Shown here piece by piece: positions 55,133-64,000 of a stretch of DNA of 64,000 bases. How positions within the stretch are numbered: the first letter of the stretch is position 1; the number at the start of each line of letters is the position of its first letter. The notes beneath the pieces were generated by a model. That model was not told where the DNA came from. It was given only the letters and a program-made list of their open reading frames with translations, and made no database searches. The position numbers and the translations under genes are program-made. The stretch is from Polynucleobacter sp. AM-26B4 (GTDB lineage: Bacteria > Pseudomonadota > Gammaproteobacteria > Burkholderiales > Burkholderiaceae): assembly GCF_018882285.1 (NCBI RefSeq), contig NZ_JACVOT010000001.1:999916-1063915 (forward strand), written 5' to 3'.

Positions 55133-55689
55133 GTGCGTCCGATGAAGTGATTAACAAAAGCCATTAAGTCTTGATGAATCGCGGTGTAGGGCGGAAGTTC
55201 TCCGCTGGCGCGCGCTTTTTCACCTTTACCGGTCAAAACCAGATGTGGCTCAGCTCCAACACTCACTCCTGCAACCAAATCTCTGACGCTATCACCAACG
55301 ATGGGCACGCCTTTGATTGGCACGCCGTAACGCTGTGAAATTTGTTCAATCATGCCCGGGAGAGGTTTTCTGCAGCTACAGCCATCGGCATCTGTGTGTG
55401 GGCAAAAGAAGATTGCATCAACATGCCCACCTACTTTTGCCAAGAGACGATGAAATTTCATATGAATAGCGTTCAGGGTATCCATGTCATAGAGCCCACG
55501 ACCAATCCCGGATTGATTGGTTGCAACTGCTATGTGGTACCCGGCTTGATTAAGCTTGGCGATGGCTTCTAGACTGCCAGGTATTGGTTCCCATTCGTCC
55601 GGTGATTTGATGTAGTGATCACTGTCATGGTTGATGACGCCATCTCTATCCAAGATTACCAGTTTCGAATGGTTTAACTTTTGTAGCAT
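55129..55689 (-). CDS. gmhB: D-glycero-beta-D-manno-heptose 1,7-bisphosphate 7-phosphatase
   Basis: HAD-family phosphatase of LPS heptose synthesis. The 186 residues have the nucleophile motif VILDRDGVIN (Asp14, Asp16), TNQSGIGRG, and the zinc-binding loop CPHTDADGCSCRKP (Cys96, His98, Cys104, Cys106), which distinguishes GmhB. GDSVRDLVAG is the last HAD motif. It lies between glyS (1 bp) and plsC. Confidence 0.96.
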   Translation of the reverse strand: MLQKLNHSKLVILDRDGVINHDSDHYIKSPDEWEPIPGSLEAIAKLNQAGYHIAVATNQSGIGRGLYDMDTLNAIHMKFHRLLAKVGGHVDAIFFCPHTDADGCSCRKPLPGMIEQISQRYGVPIKGVPIVGDSVRDLVAGVSVGAEPHLVLTGKGEKARASGELPPYTAIHQDLMAFVNHFIGRT

Positions 55690-55690
55690 A

Positions 55691-57826
55691 TTAGCTGGCT
55701 AATTTACCAATATCAGCAACTTGATTCATGAGGCCATGCATTTTTTCAAGTAAAGCAAGGCGGTTATCTCTTAGCTTGGTGTCAGGATCCATCACCATGA
55801 CATCGTTGAAGAAGTTATCAACATCGAGTCTTAAAGTAGCAAAAGCTTGTAAAGCTTCTGTGAACTGACCATTTTTAAAAGACTGATTCACCTGCGGCAG
55901 AATTTGATCCAAAGCTTTAGCCAAAGATTTCTCAGCATCCAAAGTGAGTAGATTGTTATCAACGCTGTCAGGTATCTTGAAATCAACCTTCTTCAGAATG
56001 TTTCCAATTCTCTTGTTAGCAGCTGCTAGAGCTGTTGACTCATCTAAAGCACTGAACAATCTAACGGCTTTCAGTCTTTCAAGAACATCACCAAAAACAA
56101 CAGGCATTTGGCTGACAACAGATTCAACTTCATTGGTTGAATAGTTTTTGCCATCCCACTGCTGATCTTTTAGATAGGCTCTTAAGCGATCCAAAATAAA
56201 ACCATGAATCACATCAATTGAAGAATTTTGATGAACTTCAGCTTGTGAGAATTGCTTGATTGTCGATTGCAGTACATCACGGATATTCAGAGGCAGTTTC
56301 TTCTCTAAAAGAATCCTACAGATGCCCAATGCGTGGCGACGCAAAGCAAATGGATCTTTTTCACCAGTTGGTGCCAAACCAATGCCCCAAATACCCACAA
56401 GGGTTTCTAGCTTATCAGCAAGAGCCAAAATGGTGCCCGTATCAGTCACCGGTAGGGCATCTCCTGCAAACCTTGGTGCATAGTGCTCCATGCAAGCTGC
56501 GGCGACATCAGGATGCTCTTTATCGTTCAGAGCGTAATAGCGACCCATGATGCCTTGAAGCTCTGGGAACTCGCCAACCATATCAGTCAGTAAGTCAGCC
56601 TTGGCCAGTTGCGCTGCGCGCACTGCCAGACTAACGTCAATCGAGCTTTGATGTTTCTTGAGTTCGTTACCAATCACTTCAGCAATTTTGGCAACTCTTT
56701 CAGTTCTTTCTAATTGAGTACCCAATTTGTTGTGATAAACCACCTTCGATAAAAGGGCGGTACGCTCAAACAAAGTTTTTTTGCGGTCTTGCTCGTAAAA
56801 GAATTTTGCATCCGCTAAGCGAGGTCTCACCACTCGTTCGTTACCGGAGATGATGGCTTCAGGAGTTGATGTTTCAATATTTGAAACAATCAAAAATTGA
56901 TTGACCAGCTTGCCGTTTTTGTCGGTCATCGCAAAATATTTTTGATTCGTCTGCATGGTCAGAATCAGACACTCTTGAGGAACTTCCAAGAATTCTTTTT
57001 CGAACTCACAGGTGTAAACAACTGGCCACTCAACCAATGAGCAAACTTCTTCTAAAAGAGACTCTGGCATTAGCACTGAGTGACCATTCGAAGCTTTGAG
57101 CAATGACTCACGAATTTTTTCAAGACGGTTGTTGTAGCTGGCAATCACTTTGCCAGATGTTTCTAGAGTTTTAGCGTACTCGTCAGCATGCTTGATGGTC
57201 AAAGTGCCATTTGATAAAAAGCGATGACCCAGGGTCGTGTTGTGAGCTTTCAAGCCCAAAGCTTCAATGTTGATGATCTCCGCACCATGCATGGCTACCA
57301 AGCCGTGAGCAGGTCGTACAAATTCAACATCTTTGACTTGAGCCGTTCCTGGTGCGATTTGATAGCGCATCAATTTAGGGATTGGTAACTTGCTGATGGC
57401 TTGCTCTAAAGCCGCTTGTAATCCTGCAGCCAAGGTTTGACCAGTGACTTCAACATTCAAGTAAAAAGTTTCTGCTTTATCACTGCCTTGTTTTTCTAAT
57501 TTATCTAAGCTGATATCAGGATGACCTAAAGCAGCTAGCTTTTTTAATAAAGGCGCGGTTGCTTGTCCATTCGCATCGAGTGCAATCGCTACTGGCAGTA
57601 ACTTTTCTTTGACTTGTCGATTAGGCGCTTTTGCTAAGACGTCTGATAAGTGAACGGCCAGTCTGCGCGGTGTGGCGTAGCTGGTGGTCACACTTGATGA
57701 ACCTAATAAACCTTGGGCATTCAGTGATTGTTCAATGTTTTCAGAAAAACTCTGACCAAACTTCTTTAAAGCCTTTGGCGGAAGTTCTTCTGTGAATAAT
57801 TCAATGATCAATGGGGCGTGGCTCAT
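55691..57826 (-). CDS. glyS: Glycyl-tRNA synthetase beta subunit
   Basis: Large subunit of the tetrameric bacterial GlyRS (711 residues from the ATG at 57826). It begins [17 protein letters not shown] and has the family's [28 protein letters not shown], and an HD-like and anticodon-binding C-terminal region ([34 protein letters not shown]). The chosen start overlaps the glyQ stop by 4 bp (ATGA), the normal coupling; a further upstream start would lie inside glyQ. Confidence 0.97.
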   Translation of the reverse strand: MSHAPLIIELFTEELPPKALKKFGQSFSENIEQSLNAQGLLGSSSVTTSYATPRRLAVHLSDVLAKAPNRQVKEKLLPVAIALDANGQATAPLLKKLAALGHPDISLDKLEKQGSDKAETFYLNVEVTGQTLAAGLQAALEQAISKLPIPKLMRYQIAPGTAQVKDVEFVRPAHGLVAMHGAEIINIEALGLKAHNTTLGHRFLSNGTLTIKHADEYAKTLETSGKVIASYNNRLEKIRESLLKASNGHSVLMPESLLEEVCSLVEWPVVYTCEFEKEFLEVPQECLILTMQTNQKYFAMTDKNGKLVNQFLIVSNIETSTPEAIISGNERVVRPRLADAKFFYEQDRKKTLFERTALLSKVVYHNKLGTQLERTERVAKIAEVIGNELKKHQSSIDVSLAVRAAQLAKADLLTDMVGEFPELQGIMGRYYALNDKEHPDVAAACMEHYAPRFAGDALPVTDTGTILALADKLETLVGIWGIGLAPTGEKDPFALRRHALGICRILLEKKLPLNIRDVLQSTIKQFSQAEVHQNSSIDVIHGFILDRLRAYLKDQQWDGKNYSTNEVESVVSQMPVVFGDVLERLKAVRLFSALDESTALAAANKRIGNILKKVDFKIPDSVDNNLLTLDAEKSLAKALDQILPQVNQSFKNGQFTEALQAFATLRLDVDNFFNDVMVMDPDTKLRDNRLALLEKMHGLMNQVADIGKLAS

Positions 57827-58722
57827 TTTGCACCCCCTAATGTTTGACTCATCGGTTGACACATCGGGAAGCCTAACTTTTCTCTAGACTCGAAATAAGC
57901 TTGTGCAACGCTGCGAGATAAGTTGCGGATGCGACCGATATATGCTGCTCGCTCTGTGACTGAAATTGCACCACGAGCATCTAATAAGTTAAATGTATGA
58001 GCTGCCTTTAAAACCATTTCATAAGCAGGTAGTGCCAAAGGAATTTCCATCAACCGTTTGGCTTCACTCTCATAATTCGTGAATTGCTGGAATAACAAAT
58101 CTGCATTTGAGTATTCAAAGTTGTAGGTTGATTGCTCAACTTCGTTCTGATGGTAGACGTCGCCGTAACTGACGCCTTCGGTCCAGACCAAGTCGTAAAC
58201 GTTTTCAACTTTTTGCAAATACATGGCCAAGCGTTCTAAGCCATAAGTGATTTCACCCAAAATTGGTTTGCAGTCGATGCCACCCACTTGTTGAAAATAA
58301 GTGAACTGCGTTACTTCCATACCATTGAGCCAAACTTCCCAACCAAGACCCCAAGCACCAAGTGTTGGATTTTCCCAGTCATCTTCAACAAAACGAATGT
58401 CATTTTGTTTCAGATCCAAACCTAAAGCTTCTAAGCTCCCAAGGTACAAATCTAAAATATTTTCGGGGGCTGGCTTTAACACTACTTGGTATTGGTAGTA
58501 GTGTTGTAAGCGATTTGGGTTTTCGCCATATCGACCATCTTTAGGGCGGCGTGAAGGTTGCACATAAGCAGCCTTCCATGGCTCCGGACCAATGGCCCTT
58601 AAAAATGTTGCTGTATGGGATGTGCCGGCGCCAACCTCTAGGTCGACGGGCTGAAGAAGGGCACAACCTTGTTGGTCCCAGTAATTTTGAAGAGTAAGAA
58701 TAACTTGCTGAAAGGTAAGCAT
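57823..58722 (-). CDS. glyQ: Glycyl-tRNA synthetase alpha subunit
   Basis: Class II catalytic subunit (299 residues) that forms glycyl-adenylate. [56 protein letters not shown] motif 2 sequence, and [12 protein letters not shown] (motif 3) are diagnostic. It lies 52 bp after lnt in the same leftward run and overlaps glyS by 4 bp. Confidence 0.97.
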   Translation of the reverse strand: MLTFQQVILTLQNYWDQQGCALLQPVDLEVGAGTSHTATFLRAIGPEPWKAAYVQPSRRPKDGRYGENPNRLQHYYQYQVVLKPAPENILDLYLGSLEALGLDLKQNDIRFVEDDWENPTLGAWGLGWEVWLNGMEVTQFTYFQQVGGIDCKPILGEITYGLERLAMYLQKVENVYDLVWTEGVSYGDVYHQNEVEQSTYNFEYSNADLLFQQFTNYESEAKRLMEIPLALPAYEMVLKAAHTFNLLDARGAISVTERAAYIGRIRNLSRSVAQAYFESREKLGFPMCQPMSQTLGGAK

Positions 58723-58774
58723 ATATTAGGTTTCCTGAACCCAGTGATTTTACCTTTCTTGCGACCGTATGACC

Positions 58775-60229
58775 TTATTTTTTGTTCTGATACCAGGCAA
58801 ATACTAGGAAAAGGGCGCTGATGATCAAAATGGGTAAATCTCCCAACCAAACATAGGGCGTTTTACCTGAATAAGCTTGAACACTTGTTTTGAGGGTGGC
58901 CTGCTGAAATTTAGGCAACTCATAAACAACCTGACCTTGAGAATCGATCACTGCCGTAACCCCAGTATTTGTTGCCCTTAAAGTAGGAATGCCAGTTTCA
59001 ATAGATCTTAGGCGGGCCAATCTGAGTTGCTGCTCTGGGGCTTGACTCTCTCCAAACCAAGCCAGATTTGTTAAGTTAATCCACAAATGATGTTCGAGCG
59101 AGGAGTTTCTTTGTCTTTTGGCGAGTTCATCGCCAAAAACGTCCTCGTAGCAAATCATCAGACCAATAGCAATTTGGTCTGTGCCTTGATCAAGGATATA
59201 AGGCATTTGTGCCATTGAGCCACGCTCAAAATTACCGAGGGGTACTTTGAATAAATCGACGAACCATTGAAATCCCCATGGTATGAATTCGCCAAATGGA
59301 ACCAAGTGACTTTTATCGTATTGATAAATCAAGTTACCTTGATTCAAGGCAATTGCCGAATTAGTTGGTAAGCCAGAAGGACCTGTACTCACCACGCCAA
59401 GAATCACATTCTTTTTGGCAATAGTTGGTTTTATGTCCGATATTAGTTCTTGTGGAATTGCCTTAAGAGGGAGAGGAAAGGCAGTTTCAGGTGCAACCAC
59501 TAAATGACTATCGCTATTTTTGATTGCGTTTGAATAAAAACCAACTTGTTGGTGAATGTATTCGGGGTCAAATTTGAGGGACTGTTCAAAATTACCTTGA
59601 ATCAAAGTCACATCAATTGGTCTGCCAATGGGTTCTGTGAATGAAATTAACCCCAAAGCGTGACTGGCTGAAATGATGGCGATAGATGCAACACACTTGG
59701 TGAATAGATTGTGTTTGCCTTGGCTGAGATACGCAGCTAAGGCAATGCAAAACCACGCACAAGCCAGGCCGCCAAAAATGGTTGCCCAGGCAAAGAATGG
59801 GCCATCCACTTGAGATTCAGCAAGACCCGCCCAAGGGAAGCCTGTGAATAATTGACCTCTGGCCCACTCCATGATTACCCAGGCGCTGGCAAGTCCTAAA
59901 ACTCTGGCAGCAGAAGAGTGAAATTGATGAGTCAGCTTGAGGGCAGCTGCTGGAAATAATGCTAAGTATGCTGATAGTGCAATTACAGCTAGAGCAGAAA
60001 TGGGTGCAGCGATTTTCCCTACGTCATGTAAGCTGACATAAATCCACCACAGTGCATTGCAGAAATATCCCAAACCAAACAGCCAGGCAAAAAGGAATGC
60101 CCCTTGTTCTTTAAAAATAAAATGAATGTATAGGGCTAAGCCCAGAATTAAGAACCAGCCGCCAAATGGCAACTCAATCAACCAAGCGCAGATACTTCCT
60201 AGTAGGAAAAAAAGTAAGGCTTTAATCAA
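58775..60229 (-). CDS. lnt: Apolipoprotein N-acyltransferase
   Basis: Adds the third acyl chain to lipoproteins in the inner membrane. The 484 residues have about six N-terminal membrane segments (to ~residue 205), a periplasmic carbon-nitrogen hydrolase domain, and a final membrane segment (LPILIISALFLVFAWYQ). The catalytic triad is visible as Glu in VAPETAFPLP, Lys in YDKSHLVPFGEF and Cys in LMICYEDVFGDE. It overlaps corC by 8 bp, as in the usual corC-lnt pair. Confidence 0.96.
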   Translation of the reverse strand: MIKALLFFLLGSICAWLIELPFGGWFLILGLALYIHFIFKEQGAFLFAWLFGLGYFCNALWWIYVSLHDVGKIAAPISALAVIALSAYLALFPAAALKLTHQFHSSAARVLGLASAWVIMEWARGQLFTGFPWAGLAESQVDGPFFAWATIFGGLACAWFCIALAAYLSQGKHNLFTKCVASIAIISASHALGLISFTEPIGRPIDVTLIQGNFEQSLKFDPEYIHQQVGFYSNAIKNSDSHLVVAPETAFPLPLKAIPQELISDIKPTIAKKNVILGVVSTGPSGLPTNSAIALNQGNLIYQYDKSHLVPFGEFIPWGFQWFVDLFKVPLGNFERGSMAQMPYILDQGTDQIAIGLMICYEDVFGDELAKRQRNSSLEHHLWINLTNLAWFGESQAPEQQLRLARLRSIETGIPTLRATNTGVTAVIDSQGQVVYELPKFQQATLKTSVQAYSGKTPYVWLGDLPILIISALFLVFAWYQNKK

Positions 60230-61061
60230 TTTCTAATTTGGTGGCTAATAAAACGTGCACTTGTCTAGCATCTGCACGTTGAATCTCAAACAGGATATTT
60301 TCAATGGTGATGGATTCACCTTTGTGTGGAACCCTGCCTAATTTCTTTAAGATAAAACCAGCAAGGGTGTCATTGTCTTCATCCGCAAAGTTAGTTCCTA
60401 GAGCTTCATTGACTTGCTCTAGTTCAGTGATGCCACGAATTCTAAATTTTGTTTCACTGACATTGATGATGTTGTCTTCAATGTCATCGGTGTCATGTTC
60501 ATCCTCAATGTCACCCACAATTTGTTCAAGCACGTCTTCAATCGTCACCAAACCTGCAACACCACCATACTCATCAACAACGATGGCGATGTGATTGCGA
60601 TGCTCTCTGAAGTCTTTCAAAAGCACACTCAAGCGTTTTGATTCAGGAATGAAGACCGCGGGTCTTAACCAGTCGCGCAATTGAAAGTCTTCTTCTTGAG
60701 AATGACGTAGAAGGTCTTTCGCAAGCAAAATTCCAATCACGTTATCGCGGTTGTTTTCGTATACGGGGAATCGTGAGTGAGCAGCTCGGATGACTTCTGC
60801 AATCGTGTCTTCAACTGATTCATTGATATCGATCCAGTCAATTTGAGCTCTAGGGATCAAAATATCTCTGGCTGAAAGTTCGCTGACCTGAAAAACGCCC
60901 TCAATCATTGATAAGGCATCTGCATCGATGAGGCCATCGGCTTGTGCTTCTTTGAGGGTTTCTAGTAGCTCGCGGCGCTGCTCTAATGGTGAAGAAGGGC
61001 TTGGCGTCAGCAGGGCACTGATGCGTTCTAAGAGGCTTTTCGACTCAGGTTCAGTTGTCAT
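60222..61061 (-). CDS. corC: CorC/HlyC-family CBS-domain protein
   Basis: A 279-residue cytosolic protein with a helical N-terminus (EQRRELLETLKEAQADGLID), a CBS-domain pair (about 65-195: VSELSARDILIPRAQIDW; VDEYGGVAGLVTIEDVLEQIVGDIEDEHD), and a C-terminal CorC_HlyC transporter-associated domain (FRIRGITELEQVNEALG; LAGFILKKLGRVPHKGE). Such proteins bind nucleotides and are linked to Mg/Co efflux or homeostasis. It lies 30 bp after ybeY. Confidence 0.94.
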   Translation of the reverse strand: MTTEPESKSLLERISALLTPSPSSPLEQRRELLETLKEAQADGLIDADALSMIEGVFQVSELSARDILIPRAQIDWIDINESVEDTIAEVIRAAHSRFPVYENNRDNVIGILLAKDLLRHSQEEDFQLRDWLRPAVFIPESKRLSVLLKDFREHRNHIAIVVDEYGGVAGLVTIEDVLEQIVGDIEDEHDTDDIEDNIINVSETKFRIRGITELEQVNEALGTNFADEDNDTLAGFILKKLGRVPHKGESITIENILFEIQRADARQVHVLLATKLEID

Positions 61062-61091
61062 AATGAGTAAGAATAACTGATTTATTTAAAT

Positions 61092-61556
61092 TCAGCAGTA
61101 AGGGTTTGCCTGTTTAAGACTTTTTAGAATATTGATTTCAAGCTCTTCCATTGCTTCAGCCTCAATTTCATCTTCATGATCAAAACCTTGGGCATGAAGC
61201 GTGCCGTGAACAATCAAATGTATCAAATGTTGCTCAATGGATTTTTTTTGAGCTAAAGCTTCTTTTTTAAGCGCCGGCAAGCAAATGACCAAATCAGCGT
61301 TCAGAGCATTGCTAGCAGGATCAATGTCGTAGGGAAATGTGAGGATATTGGTCGCGTAGTCTTTGTGTCGATATGTCGCGTTTAGTTTTTTACTCTCCGC
61401 ATTGCCAACAAATCTCACAGTCATTCTGGCGTCTTGTTGCAAAGCTTTTTTAATCCAGTTACCAATTTTTCTCTTGCTGATCAGTGGTGACCAAGTTTGC
61501 TCAAGGGATTCGCTTGCAAATTGAACATCGAGTGTTAGCTTAAATGCTTTGCTCAT
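61092..61556 (-). CDS. ybeY: Endoribonuclease YbeY
   Basis: Metal-dependent RNase used in 16S rRNA 3' maturation and ribosome quality control (154 residues). The zinc site HLIVHGTLHAQGFDHE matches the H-X3-H-X5-H pattern of the family, and RHKDYATNILTFPY matches the conserved strand. It starts 7 bp after miaB stops. The phoH (ybeZ) gene that usually stands between them is absent. Confidence 0.95.
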   Translation of the reverse strand: MSKAFKLTLDVQFASESLEQTWSPLISKRKIGNWIKKALQQDARMTVRFVGNAESKKLNATYRHKDYATNILTFPYDIDPASNALNADLVICLPALKKEALAQKKSIEQHLIHLIVHGTLHAQGFDHEDEIEAEAMEELEINILKSLKQANPYC

Positions 61557-61563
61557 TTTTAAT

Positions 61564-62904
61564 TTATTCCTGAATCATCAATTCGCCACGCAAAGAATGC
61601 GGCATGGCTTCAGTGAATGTCACAGGCATTAATTTACCGATCAGACGTTTGGCTTGATCTGAGCCAGCATTGATTAGAGCGACGCGACCATTTTCTGTGC
61701 GGCATTGCAAATGAATGCCATCGCGTGCCATGCTTTCAACCATGGCAAGCTCAGTTTTACCGACCATGCTTTGATTGATTTCTAATACGTGCTGATCAAT
61801 CTGAGACACCAATCGTTTGAGACGGTCATTCTTAACTGCCAATGGAACGTCATCCACAAGATTGGCGGCAGGAGTTCCTGGTCTCTCGCTGTAAGTGAAG
61901 CAATAGCTGTTATCAAATTTAACTTCTTTGACCAACTTCATCAGTTGTTCAAAATCTTCCTCTGTTTCGCCAGGGAAGCCAACGATGAAGTCACTTGAAA
62001 TAGAGATGCCAGGACGTACAGCCTTCATCTTTTTGATGATGCTTTTGTATTCTAAGATGGTATAGCCGCGTTTCATGTTGGCTAAAACCCTGTCTGAGCC
62101 ATGCTGAACTGGTAGGTGCAGGTGATTCACAAGCTTAGGAATCTTTGTGTAGGCATCAATCAAGCGTTGTGTGAATTCTTTAGGGTGGCTGGTCGTGAAA
62201 CGAATTCTTTCAACGCCTGGTATTTCTGCCACATATTCCAATAGCATCGCAAAGTCAGCAATTTCACTTGATCCTGCGATGCTGCCTCTGTAGGCATTCA
62301 CGTTCTGACCCAATAATTGAATCTCCTGAACACCTTGTTGAGCCAAGCCAGCCACTTCAGTTAAAACATCTTCAAATGGCCTAGAAACTTCTTCGCCCCT
62401 TGTGTAGGGAACCACGCAATAGCTGCAATATTTAGAGCAGCCTTCCATGATGGACACATACGCTGCACCGCCTTCAACTTTGGCAGGTGGCAAGTTATCA
62501 AATTTTTCAATTTCTGGAAAGCTGATGTCAACCTGAGATAGGCCGCTTGATTGTCGTGCCTGAATCAGTTCAGGAAGTCTGTGCAGAGTTTGTGGACCAA
62601 ACACAATGTCAACATAAGGTGCGCGGTTAACGATGTGTTTACCTTCTTGGCTGGCAACACAACCGCCAACACCAATTATCAGTTCAGGTCTTTTTAACTT
62701 TAATTCGCGTAGTCGACCCAAATCAGAGAAAACTTTTTCTTGAGCCTTTTCGCGAACGGAGCAAGTATTTAAAAGAATTAAGTCTGCATCTTCTGGTGTA
62801 TCAGTTTTTACCATGCCATCGTGATAGTGGAGCACGTCCGCCATCTTGTCAGAATCATATTCATTCATCTGACAACCGAAGGTTTTGATATAAACTTTTT
62901 TCAT
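61564..62904 (-). CDS. miaB: tRNA-2-methylthio-N6-dimethylallyladenosine synthase MiaB
   Basis: Radical SAM methylthiotransferase that modifies A37 of certain tRNAs. The 446 residues have the N-terminal UPF0004 domain with three cluster cysteines ([35 protein letters not shown]), the radical SAM motif [17 protein letters not shown], and a C-terminal TRAM domain (from about 380). It starts 3 bp from the stop of the upstream antiporter gene and leads into ybeY-corC-lnt. Confidence 0.97.
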   Translation of the reverse strand: MKKVYIKTFGCQMNEYDSDKMADVLHYHDGMVKTDTPEDADLILLNTCSVREKAQEKVFSDLGRLRELKLKRPELIIGVGGCVASQEGKHIVNRAPYVDIVFGPQTLHRLPELIQARQSSGLSQVDISFPEIEKFDNLPPAKVEGGAAYVSIMEGCSKYCSYCVVPYTRGEEVSRPFEDVLTEVAGLAQQGVQEIQLLGQNVNAYRGSIAGSSEIADFAMLLEYVAEIPGVERIRFTTSHPKEFTQRLIDAYTKIPKLVNHLHLPVQHGSDRVLANMKRGYTILEYKSIIKKMKAVRPGISISSDFIVGFPGETEEDFEQLMKLVKEVKFDNSYCFTYSERPGTPAANLVDDVPLAVKNDRLKRLVSQIDQHVLEINQSMVGKTELAMVESMARDGIHLQCRTENGRVALINAGSDQAKRLIGKLMPVTFTEAMPHSLRGELMIQE

Positions 62905-62907
62905 TGC

Positions 62908-64000
62908 TTAGATGAACTGAAACGCAATGATTGCAATGATGGTTGGCGGCAAAGCTGCCAAAAATAACCACAGAGCAGAAACGCTGCCATCAGGGAAATG
63001 TTCGCGAAGAATGGACATGCCAGCAGGATTTGGTGCATTCGCAATCACGGTCAAACCGCCGCCAGTGATGGCGCCAGCAACCAATGCATATTTGAACTCT
63101 TCGCTGGTACCTTCTACCAATGATCCTAGATAGGTAAGAGCTGCGTTATCAGTGATGGCAGTCAATGCTGTTGCACCGTAGTAAACCAGCGTGCTGCTCA
63201 TGTTTTCCAAAATAGGTTGTAACCACCATTGCTGCATACCGCCAAGCACAACCAATCCAGCTAAGAAGAAGGCAACCATCAACGCTTCTTTTAGTAGCAA
63301 AGGACTTTGAAACTTAGCGTAAGCGTGTGTGTAGCCCATGAAGAAAAGAAGAAGGCCCATGAACACCACTGGGTGGTGAGCAAACACAACAATGCCAGCT
63401 AAGAATAGCAAGTGAACTGCCACAACAAAGAGTGGCATCACATCGTTCTGATGGTTTGCATTGGCCTTAGGTAAATCTTTGCGAACCAGTAATGTCACCA
63501 GCGTAGCGTTAATGACAACTGCTAAAGCTGCTTTAACACCAAATGTTTGGAAAACGTAAGCAGTGTCCCAACCCCAGGCGCTTGCCACCATCAAGATTGG
63601 AGGAGCAGCAAAGCTGGTTAATGCGCCACCAATAGAAATATTAACGAACAACACGCCAATCGTTAAGTACATTAATTTCGCGTTCGATGTTTGACTGAAT
63701 ACTTTCTTCTTTAAAAGCAGTGCCGCCAAAGTCATCGCTGCTGGTTCAGTGATGAATGAGCCAAGCAATGGAACCATCGCAAGTGTCACAAAATAACTGG
63801 TGGTGACATTGTTGATGCGGAATAACTGACTAAGTAAACCAGACACCAATCGGACTAACTCTGACGCAAAATGCAACACAGGACGACTTGCTGCCACAAC
63901 CATGATGGCAAATACAAATAAAGGCTCTGTGTAGTTTCTGCTTTCTAAATACTCAACGGAAGGCTGATAACCGCCAGCAGCAAATGCCATGAACACAATT
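62908..64000 (-). CDS. Putative Na+/H+ antiporter (PF07399-like), 5' end outside window
   Basis: A polytopic membrane protein, at least 363 residues within the window and open to its edge. A GTG at 63996 and an ATG at 63990 exist but the frame continues beyond. About ten hydrophobic segments are seen. Sequences such as LAMVPLLGSFITEPAAMTLAALLLKKK and SIGGALTSFAAPPILMVAS place it in the ion-transporter superfamily of putative Na+/H+ antiporters, rather than in the Nha families by strict motif. The transported ion is inferred. It precedes miaB by 3 bp. Confidence 0.85.
   Translation of the reverse strand, partial: IVFMAFAAGGYQPSVEYLESRNYTEPLFVFAIMVVAASRPVLHFASELVRLVSGLLSQLFRINNVTTSYFVTLAMVPLLGSFITEPAAMTLAALLLKKKVFSQTSNAKLMYLTIGVLFVNISIGGALTSFAAPPILMVASAWGWDTAYVFQTFGVKAALAVVINATLVTLLVRKDLPKANANHQNDVMPLFVVAVHLLFLAGIVVFAHHPVVFMGLLLFFMGYTHAYAKFQSPLLLKEALMVAFFLAGLVVLGGMQQWWLQPILENMSSTLVYYGATALTAITDNAALTYLGSLVEGTSEEFKYALVAGAITGGGLTVIANAPNPAGMSILREHFPDGSVSALWLFLAALPPTIIAIIAFQFI

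Noticed and set aside
1-64000. Mobile elements, prophage, CRISPR, toxin-antitoxin or defence systems
   Set aside because: No transposase, integrase, repeat array or defence-gene pattern was seen; almost every base is assigned to a conserved core gene.

Overview
The window is 64 kb of densely packed bacterial core genome with fairly low GC (mid-40s by eye). Gene content and order point to a betaproteobacterium of the order Burkholderiales with a streamlined genome, most like Polynucleobacter. The markers are the lptCAB-rpoN-hpf-ptsN-hprK-rapZ block, the uvrA/MFS/ssb arrangement, the very large FAD/FeS oxidoreductase with an N-terminal DUF3683-type region followed by DUF971 and ubiE, and the pepP-murU-amgK / lptD-surA-pdxA-rsmA block. 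The genus is inferred from memory of gene order, not from a search. I saw no mobile element, prophage, CRISPR array, tRNA or rRNA gene.

Layout. 1-8 kb: the 3' end of mutY, then a leftward run (rapZ, hprK, ptsN, hpf, rpoN, lptB, lptA, lptC, kdsC, kdsD) joining the regulatory nitrogen PTS, sigma-54, ribosome hibernation and LPS/Kdo supply. 8-16.5 kb: uvrA, a divergent MFS transporter and ssb, then queF, a 5'-nucleotidase and ilvA on the minus strand, and a small YqaA/DedA-like membrane protein. 16.5-33 kb: a long rightward run containing the 1277-residue oxidoreductase, DUF971, ubiE, a Tim44-like protein, ubiJ, ubiB, DUF502, aspS, nudB, clsB, an ABC exporter, glycerate 2-kinase, pyrC and the RNase P RNA. 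33-36.5 kb: an OsmC-like gene, a noncoding interval with a strong small-RNA candidate, rplM-rpsI, argC and erpA. 36.5-49 kb: anmK, tyrS and a histidine phosphatase, then leftward ruvB-ruvA-ruvC-purH, fis-dusB, a UbiH-like monooxygenase, pepP, murU and amgK. 49-54.4 kb: rightward lptD-surA-pdxA-rsmA. 54.4-64 kb: leftward plsC-gmhB-glyS-glyQ-lnt-corC-ybeY-miaB and the start-truncated end of a Na+/H+ antiporter-type gene.

How it fits together. Cell-envelope work dominates. LptA, LptB, LptC and LptD move LPS outward, KdsC, KdsD and GmhB feed LPS core sugars, and SurA folds outer-membrane proteins including LptD. Lnt acylates lipoproteins. AnmK, AmgK and MurU are steps of a recycling route from anhydro-MurNAc to UDP-MurNAc. 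UbiE, UbiJ, UbiB and a UbiH-like enzyme belong to ubiquinone synthesis. HprK, PtsN and RapZ form a regulatory rather than sugar-uptake PTS branch.

Most of the window is ordinary housekeeping DNA and I found no clearly novel multi-gene system. The best candidates for follow-up are: an independently transcribed RNA of about 104 nt carrying anti-Shine-Dalgarno motifs upstream of rplM; the 5' end of ubiJ, where conserved coding sequence has no ordinary start codon and coincides with a perfect 11-bp hairpin; paired palindromes upstream of dusB-fis; and a hairpin abutting the rpoN start codon.
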